Below are positions 14,378 through 17,562 of a stretch of 17,562 nucleotides of DNA, in pieces. Where the stretch lies: contig CAAGLK010000070.1 in the NCBI GenBank assembly GCA_900770765.1, forward strand, positions 1-17,562, given 5' to 3'. The notes under the pieces were generated by a model that was not told the DNA's origin, did no database searches, and was given only the letters and a program-made list of their open reading frames with translations. The DNA is from Helicobacteraceae bacterium (GTDB taxonomy: Bacteria; Campylobacterota; Campylobacteria; Campylobacterales; Helicobacteraceae). The translations under genes and the position numbers were made by a program. Within the stretch, counting starts at the first letter, position 1. Each line of letters starts with the position of its first letter.

Positions 14378-15349
14378 ATGGCTTTACCTTTAGTATTAGT
14401 TGCAAAAGAAGCAGTTCTTGCTGCTGGTGGCTTTCTTGTAGGTCAGTTGCTTTCTATGGATTTATTAAAAAAGAATAAAAATTTATTTGTTAGTTCTTGG
14501 TATGATTATTATTTAAATTTTCTTAGTGGCGATGTTTCATCTATTAAGCCTAATGAAATTAATTCAAGCATTGAGAATTCTTTTAATTATGAAGCTATTA
14601 ATACAAGAATTGATAATTTAGAGCATAGTTATAAAGGAATTAATGAAAGTTTAATTTCTCTTAGTAATATTATTGGTGATTTAAAAAAAGAAATTGCGGA
14701 TTCTAATATTGCTATAAATGATAGAATCACTAGCTTACCTAATGCTAATGAGTTAGTTAAAGATACTTTAAATAATTATTCCGCAAATAAAAGCCTTTTA
14801 GGTGTTCTTAGTCTAAATGGAACTTTAATTAATAGTTTAGTTTCAAATCTTAATTCTATAAATCTAACTCTGCAAAGTCTTAGTTCGCAAATGTCTAGTG
14901 TTAAAAATGTTCGCATTGAAAATACTTCTGCACTTACTCCGCAAATTGTTAATAATGTTGCTCCTAATTTAGAGGCTTCTTTAAGTGTTAAAGATTCTAT
15001 AACAATTAAAAACTTAGATGAAGTTTTAAGCGTTTCTAAGAATTCTTTAGAAATTGAAAAGGCTAGAGCATTAAGAGAAGTTGAAAGCCACGAAATTCTT
15101 AAAGAAAAAACAGCATTTTTAACTACACCACGAGTTATTGCGGATATTGATGGTAATGAACTTGCTAAAGTTGCTCCTAGAGAAATTAATTTAATACATA
15201 ACGCTACACTTGCTAGAACTTATGCAGATGAGAATTCTTTAAGTTTAGAAGATGTTGATTTTGGAAATTTTGATTTAGAATTTGCGGATATTTTTACTAC
15301 TTTAAAACCGGGATTAGTTAGTGATATTGAATCAATAAAAGATATTTAA
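14378..15349 (+). CDS. Large cargo protein: hydrophobic N-terminus and coiled coil, possibly structural
   Basis: A 323-residue protein, the largest cargo product. Residues 3-30 (ALPLVLVAKEAVLAAGGFLV and following) form a hydrophobic, glycine-containing segment that may insert in the membrane. From about 60 to 190 it is rich in Asn, Ser, Ile and Leu with heptad-like spacing (NTRIDNLEHSYKGINESL), probably a long coiled coil. The rest is acidic and mixed, ending in DIESIKDI. No Walker A motif is seen, so it is not the Zot/pI assembly ATPase of inoviruses. Size and layout would suit a minor virion or tail-fibre-like protein. No family is recognised. AAGG lies upstream of the ATG. Confidence 0.8.
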   Translation: MALPLVLVAKEAVLAAGGFLVGQLLSMDLLKKNKNLFVSSWYDYYLNFLSGDVSSIKPNEINSSIENSFNYEAINTRIDNLEHSYKGINESLISLSNIIGDLKKEIADSNIAINDRITSLPNANELVKDTLNNYSANKSLLGVLSLNGTLINSLVSNLNSINLTLQSLSSQMSSVKNVRIENTSALTPQIVNNVAPNLEASLSVKDSITIKNLDEVLSVSKNSLEIEKARALREVESHEILKEKTAFLTTPRVIADIDGNELAKVAPREINLIHNATLARTYADENSLSLEDVDFGNFDLEFADIFTTLKPGLVSDIESIKDI

Positions 15350-15359
15350 AAGGTTTAAA

Positions 15360-15506
15360 ATGTTTGAAAAAATAAAAGATATTGTTTTAATTATTATTTG
15401 GATTTTTGGGCTTTGTTTTATTCTTTATACTGCTTATGATTTTATTTTTAATGGTTATTTGGCTAGTGATATTATTAATTTAGATGATTTAAACAAGGTT
15501 AATTAA
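15360..15506 (+). CDS. 48-residue single-span membrane protein
   Basis: Starts at ATG 15360, ten bases after the previous stop and with AAAAGG just upstream. Sequence: short charged start MFEKIKD, a long hydrophobic span (IVLIIIWIFGLCFILYTAY, about 8-26), then a polar acidic tail ending NLDDLNKVN. Its TAA overlaps the next ATG by one base (TAATG), so they are translationally coupled. It resembles the tiny membrane proteins of filamentous phages in size, but similarity at this length proves nothing. Confidence 0.7.
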   Translation: MFEKIKDIVLIIIWIFGLCFILYTAYDFIFNGYLASDIINLDDLNKVN

Positions 15507-15724
15507 TGTCAAATGTTAAAAATATAGCTCAAATGGGCGTTAATGAAATTTTTGAAGATTTAGCTTATTCAGTTGCTTATGGTGAAGTCTATAATAAGTT
15601 AAATAATGTGATTCCGTTAGATGACGGTTATTTAAAAGACGCTTTAAAAAGTGGTGCTAGTGTAATTTTTAGTTCTGCTTTAATGGTTATTATCTTATTG
15701 AATATCTTAAATAAAGGATTTTAA
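15506..15724 (+). CDS. 72-residue membrane protein, candidate coat protein
   Basis: The first 45 residues are an acidic, amphipathic helix-like region (VNEIFEDLAYSVAYGEVYNKL) and the C-terminal 25 are a single membrane span, ASVIFSSALMVIILLNIL, followed by NKGF. This order, acidic amphipathic N-terminus, membrane span, short basic tail, is that of filamentous phage major coat proteins, but no signal peptide is seen, and the tail has only one Lys. Start and stop are both one-base overlaps (TAATG upstream, TAATT downstream). Candidate only. Confidence 0.7.
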   Translation: MSNVKNIAQMGVNEIFEDLAYSVAYGEVYNKLNNVIPLDDGYLKDALKSGASVIFSSALMVIILLNILNKGF

Positions 15725-15876
15725 TTCCTATTTATAAAGTAACTCAAAAACAAGGCGGTAAAACAATTACAAGCACACTAGAAGCTAAGAATTTAGAAAG
15801 TTGTAAAGCCTTTTTAGAAAGGGTTTCAACTGCTAAGGTTACTTGTATTTATCGTGTTGAGTTTCTAAGATTATAG
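15724..15876 (+). CDS. 50-residue protein with an apparent ATT start codon
   Basis: The frame from ATT 15724 reads (M)PIYKVTQKQGGKTITSTL and continues as a compact basic protein to TAG 15874-15876. It contains no ATG, GTG or TTG. The ATT overlaps the preceding TAA by one base, as the ATG does in the neighbouring pair, and AAGGA (15714-15718) lies five bases upstream, so initiation at ATT is the simplest reading. ATT starts are rare but known (infC). The product looks like one beta hairpin, one helix and a last strand, a common arrangement for small phage proteins starting PIYKVT. Function unknown. Confidence 0.6.
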   Translation: MPIYKVTQKQGGKTITSTLEAKNLESCKAFLERVSTAKVTCIYRVEFLRL

Positions 15877-15883
15877 TGATATT

Positions 15884-16081
15884 GTGCCGATTGATGATTT
15901 AAATTATTTTAAACAATATAAGGCTTTTGTAAGCGGTAGTAATAATTGCACTAAGCAAGTTTTAGTTCATAACATTAAAAAAACTCTTTCACCTTCTCAA
16001 ATATCTAATCTTATTAAAACTCATTTAGAGATTGGTGGAATCGCTATTAATAGCGTTACTTGTCGGCTTCTTATGCCTTAG
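15884..16081 (+). CDS. 65-residue cargo protein of unknown function
   Basis: Starts at GTG 15884, eight bases after the previous stop, reading MPIDDLNYFKQYKAFVSG. ATT 15881 is another possible start. It has a basic middle (KQVLVHNIKKTLSPSQISNLIKTHL) of probably helical nature and a strand-rich end with two cysteines. No good ribosome site, so it is likely coupled to the gene before. It is the last gene before the long structured intergenic region. No family recognised. Confidence 0.55.
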   Translation: MPIDDLNYFKQYKAFVSGSNNCTKQVLVHNIKKTLSPSQISNLIKTHLEIGGIAINSVTCRLLMP

Positions 16082-16222
16082 TTCCCCCTTTATTTTAGCT
16101 AAATTTTCCTTTTACGCTTTTTGCGTGCGTTCTCAATCACCTAAAAGCGTGTTCCCCCCCCTTTTTTTCTTTTTTTAATTCTGCTTTCCATTGTGTATCG
16201 TTTTATCTGCTTAGTAGATTTT

Positions 16223-16243
16223 CCACTGCTAAACAAGCAGTGG
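16223..16243. terminator. Perfect 8-bp hairpin, terminator or origin component
   Basis: CCACTGCT (16223-16230) pairs with AGCAGTGG (16236-16243) over the loop AAACA. It could end the transcript of the left gene cluster, although no T-run follows directly, or be part of the replication/packaging region beside it. Confidence 0.6.
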
Positions 16244-16252
16244 GAATATTCT

Positions 16253-16423
16253 CTTTCTTTTGATACCCAGCCCTAAAAATGAGCGGTTTGTATTGTCAAG
16301 GGTAAATTTAAAAAATTTTCATAGAAAAATTTTTAAATTTATCCACGAGCATTTTGTAAAAAATGCGACGCCCTTGACAATCAAAAAAGCGTAATTTTTA
16401 AAATGCTGGGAATTAAAAGAAAG
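16253..16423. other. Long-stem three-way-junction structure, candidate ssDNA origin or packaging signal
   Basis: The outer arms 16253-16271 and 16405-16423 match in 16 of 19 positions as inverted repeats. Inside, TAAAAAT-type pairing leads to a perfect 11-bp stem ATTGTCAAGGG (16292-16302)/CCCTTGACAAT (16371-16381). This stem opens into two hairpins: a 17-bp AT-rich one (16303-16319/16325-16341, one mismatch) and GCATTTT/AAAATGC (16349-16366) with loop GTAA. The whole is 171 nt. Such branched structures serve as second-strand origin or packaging signal in filamentous phages; that role is inferred from form and place. Confidence 0.7.
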
Positions 16424-16590
16424 GGGTTTTTTAGTGTGGCTCTAGGATTTTATAGGGGCTTAAGTGGTAAATTATAATAAATTAGGTGATATTTTTTATT
16501 TATTTTTTACCATTTTCTTTAATTCTTATATTATTTTATCGTTATATATAACAAATAGGCTAAATGCCAAAAAATTTTAAAGGATTGCAA

Positions 16591-16950
16591 ATGTATAGAC
16601 AAAGTATAGATGGTGGTGCTAGTTTTATGACGGTTAATGTTAATGCTTTAAATGCTGATGCTGATACTGCTTTAACTAGCTTAATGTGCGGTATTGTTAC
16701 TGAGTATAAACTAGCTTTAGGTGATGGTGGAACTGCTCTTACTTCAACTCCTAAAACTTTTAATAAAAAGGTTTTAATTGTTGGTAAAGATAAAGGTTTG
16801 CAAGGTCGTTTATCTACAATGGTTACATTGCCTCATATTAAGGCTTCTCGCGCTTTTAATGATTACTCAGCTGATATTGTTGGTAAGTTTTTTGCTTCGT
16901 CTAATAGCGCAGAAAAAGCCGATTATGTTAAATTAAAGTTTGATAGATAA
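16591..16950 (+). CDS. Cargo protein, structural-looking, unknown family
   Basis: 119 residues from ATG 16591, chosen because AAAGGA ends six bases before it; an ATG at 16564 would add nine residues (PKNFKGLQ-type) encoded by the ribosome-site region and lacks its own site. The protein has no signal peptide or membrane span. It alternates Ala/Asn/Asp-rich loops and strands (YRQSIDGGASFMTVNVNALNAD in two parts, TPKTFNKKVLIVGKDKG) and ends basic. It heads the right-hand cluster, with the next ribosome site GGAGGG straight after its stop. The neighbouring proteins suggest a virion or DNA-associated role, not proven. Confidence 0.72.
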   Translation: MYRQSIDGGASFMTVNVNALNADADTALTSLMCGIVTEYKLALGDGGTALTSTPKTFNKKVLIVGKDKGLQGRLSTMVTLPHIKASRAFNDYSADIVGKFFASSNSAEKADYVKLKFDR

Positions 16951-16961
16951 GGAGGGATAAA

Positions 16962-17330
16962 ATGGCAAGTATGTTAATTAGAAATCAATTAGGAAATAAA
17001 ACTTTTAGTTTTTATTTGCCTTGTGATAGAACTACGGCTGCTGATTTTTGTCAAAATAACTTAGAAGGAGTATATCACACTTACGAAGTGCTTGACCCTG
17101 TGGATAAAGGTGCAGTTGTCGAGTGTAATAAAGTTACTGTTACAGGTAAAAGCGCTAATGGTCATAAACTTACTTTTAGTTTTTATGCTGATTCTAGTAA
17201 AAATGAAGATGAAATTATCACTACTTTAACAGGTAAAACTTTTAATCAAGTAAAATTTGATGAAGTTTATATTATTGGTTATAGTAAGATTCTTTTAGGT
17301 GGCGGGCAAGCTGGTCCTGTAGCCCCATAA
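16962..17330 (+). CDS. Cargo protein, beta-rich, unknown family
   Basis: 122 residues with GGAGGG eight bases before the ATG, the strongest ribosome site of the element, implying high expression. The sequence looks beta-rich: TFSFYLPCDRTTAADFC, then VECNKVTVTGKSANGHKL, TFSFYADSS, and VYIIGYSKILLGGGQ. TFSFY occurs twice, about 60 residues apart, suggesting repeated strands or an internal duplication. The tail GGGQAGPVAP is flexible. It has three cysteines and no signal peptide. High expression and beta-rich composition would suit a virion protein. The stop overlaps the next start as TAATG. Confidence 0.74.
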   Translation: MASMLIRNQLGNKTFSFYLPCDRTTAADFCQNNLEGVYHTYEVLDPVDKGAVVECNKVTVTGKSANGHKLTFSFYADSSKNEDEIITTLTGKTFNQVKFDEVYIIGYSKILLGGGQAGPVAP

Positions 17331-17536
17331 TGGACTTTTTTACACTTATAGAGCCTTTTTTGGCTCTTTTAGTTTTAGTTTTAAGTGGCTTAAATTGGTT
17401 TATAAATCAAAAAGTCTCATATTTAGGCGAGAGAATAAGTAGATTAGAGGATTTTAAAAAATCTAGTGAGGATGCCTTTTTGCTTTTAAGAGAAATTAAA
17501 GGTAAATTAGATTTATTGCTAAAAAATTCTCATTAA
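17330..17536 (+). CDS. 68-residue membrane-anchored coiled-coil protein
   Basis: Starts at ATG 17330 in a one-base TAATG overlap. One membrane span near the N-terminus (LIEPFLALLVLVLSGLNWFI, about 6-25) is followed by a charged helix with heptads (VSYLGERISRLEDFKKSSED and LLLREIKGKLDLLLKN) predicted to be a coiled coil in the cytoplasm. It is the last gene; the element's right end with its TTGACA begins 3 bp after the stop. Similar span-plus-coil proteins occur as phage accessory or spanin-like proteins, without specific recognition here. Confidence 0.7.
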   Translation: MDFFTLIEPFLALLVLVLSGLNWFINQKVSYLGERISRLEDFKKSSEDAFLLLREIKGKLDLLLKNSH

Positions 17537-17538
17537 CC

Positions 17539-17544
17539 TTGACA
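17539..17544 (+). promoter_or_regulatory. -35 half of a circle-junction promoter at the right end
   Basis: Perfect TTGACA. In the integrated element no -10 follows within the visible bases. When the right end (to 17557), CT core and left end (from 11948) join, the spacer to TATAAT at 11950 is 13+2+2 = 17 bp, the sigma-70 optimum. Confidence 0.75.
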
Positions 17545-17550
17545 TTTATC

Positions 17551-17562
17551 TTAAAAACTTAA
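17551..17562 (+). other. Right junction (attR): element right end, CT core and target flank
   Basis: TTAAAAA is the element end, CT (17558-17559) the core and TAA the first three flank bases before the window ends. The right-target guide at 12013-12021 predicts CTTAATTAC, of which CTTAA is visible and matches. The left-donor guide 12048-12057 matches 17551-17560 in 9 of 10. Confidence 0.7.

Larger units (their letters stand above)
16082..16590. other. Structured intergenic region of the mobile element
   Basis: About 500 bp with no gene. It divides the cargo into two clusters. It holds a C5 and a C8 tract (16084-16088, 16154-16161, the latter followed by T7), a small ACGC/GCGT hairpin near 16115, an 8-bp hairpin at 16223-16243, the large folded structure at 16253-16423, and a 12-bp palindrome GTTATATATAAC (16541-16552) just before the next genes, where a promoter or operator is likely. 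This resembles the origin/packaging intergenic region of ssDNA phages. Confidence 0.65.
11946..17559 (+). mobile_element. IS110-type bridge-RNA mobile element with phage-like cargo (about 5.6 kb)
   Basis: Bounded by the CT core at 11946-11947 and the CT core at 17558-17559. It encodes an IS110 DEDD recombinase, a structured non-coding region of bridge-RNA architecture upstream of it, and about twelve small cargo genes with a large foldable intergenic region. Support for the ends: guide-like loop strands match all four junction flanks, and a TTGACA at the right end and TATAAT at the left end come together with a 17-bp spacer when the ends join. The cargo is AT-rich, T-rich on the coding strand and unlike the neighbours. 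IS110 elements normally carry no cargo. It may be an inovirus-like prophage, a satellite or a plasmid-like element. Confidence 0.85.

Noticed and set aside
14378..15349. Zot/pI-type ATPase identity for the 323-residue cargo protein
   Set aside because: No Walker A or B motif and the hydrophobic segment is N-terminal, unlike Zot; the low-complexity coiled coil fits a structural role better.
16154..16161. C8 tract in the cargo as a phase-variable coding switch
   Set aside because: It lies in non-coding DNA with no frame continuing on either side; a regulatory effect cannot be excluded.

Overview
The window looks like an enteric Helicobacter or a close campylobacterotal relative. It is very AT-rich, carries a bacillosamine pathway (pglD-pglE-pglF, typical of Campylobacter and of enteric Helicobacter such as the H. 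pullorum/canadensis group), and has a DsbA with a CPHC centre, a YceI protein and a phase-variable-type homopolymer tract. The species call is inference.

Layout. 1-1906 is a gene-poor, repeat-rich region around a solitary 5S rRNA (417-537). It contains an almost perfect 34-bp inverted repeat at 1-34 and 1431-1464 and palindromes built on GTCATTGCGAG. 1933-2175 is a small exported protein. 2441-6002 is the tight minus-strand operon pglD-pglE-pglF, making UDP-di-N-acetylbacillosamine. Plus-strand bioA (6106-7392) follows with a small unknown gene, then yceI (minus), dsbA (plus), a broken Bcr/CflA transporter remnant, a small conserved-looking coiled protein, ilvC (9785-10810), and a frameshifted zinc-ribbon methyltransferase (10911-11937, minus) with a C9/G9 tract.

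The exciting part is 11946-17559: a complete mobile element of about 5.6 kb with both ends visible. Its first gene is an IS110-family DEDD recombinase. Between the left end and this gene lies an RNA-like region with two successive stem/internal-loop/hairpin modules, the architecture of an IS110 'bridge RNA'. The four internal-loop strands match, in the order expected for target and donor guides, the sequences at the left and right junctions around a CT core. A perfect TATAAT sits at the left end and a perfect TTGACA at the right end; joining the ends into a circle puts them exactly 17 bp apart. These are independent signs of one RNA-guided element.

Unlike ordinary IS110 elements, which carry only the recombinase, this one carries roughly 4.3 kb of cargo: a dozen small genes of phage-like appearance (a probable DNA-binding switch protein, a possible ssDNA-binding protein, several single-span membrane proteins, a 323-residue coiled-coil protein and two structural-looking proteins). 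A 171-nt long-stem, three-way-junction structure at 16253-16423 resembles the replication origin or packaging signal of an ssDNA phage. The coding strand is strongly T-rich, as in filamentous phages, yet no Zot/pI ATPase or Rep protein is present. My reading is a bridge-RNA-mobilised inovirus-like phage, phage satellite or plasmid-like element. Recoding adds interest: a canonical -1 slippery heptamer inside the recombinase, an in-frame amber codon in one cargo gene and an apparent ATT start in another.
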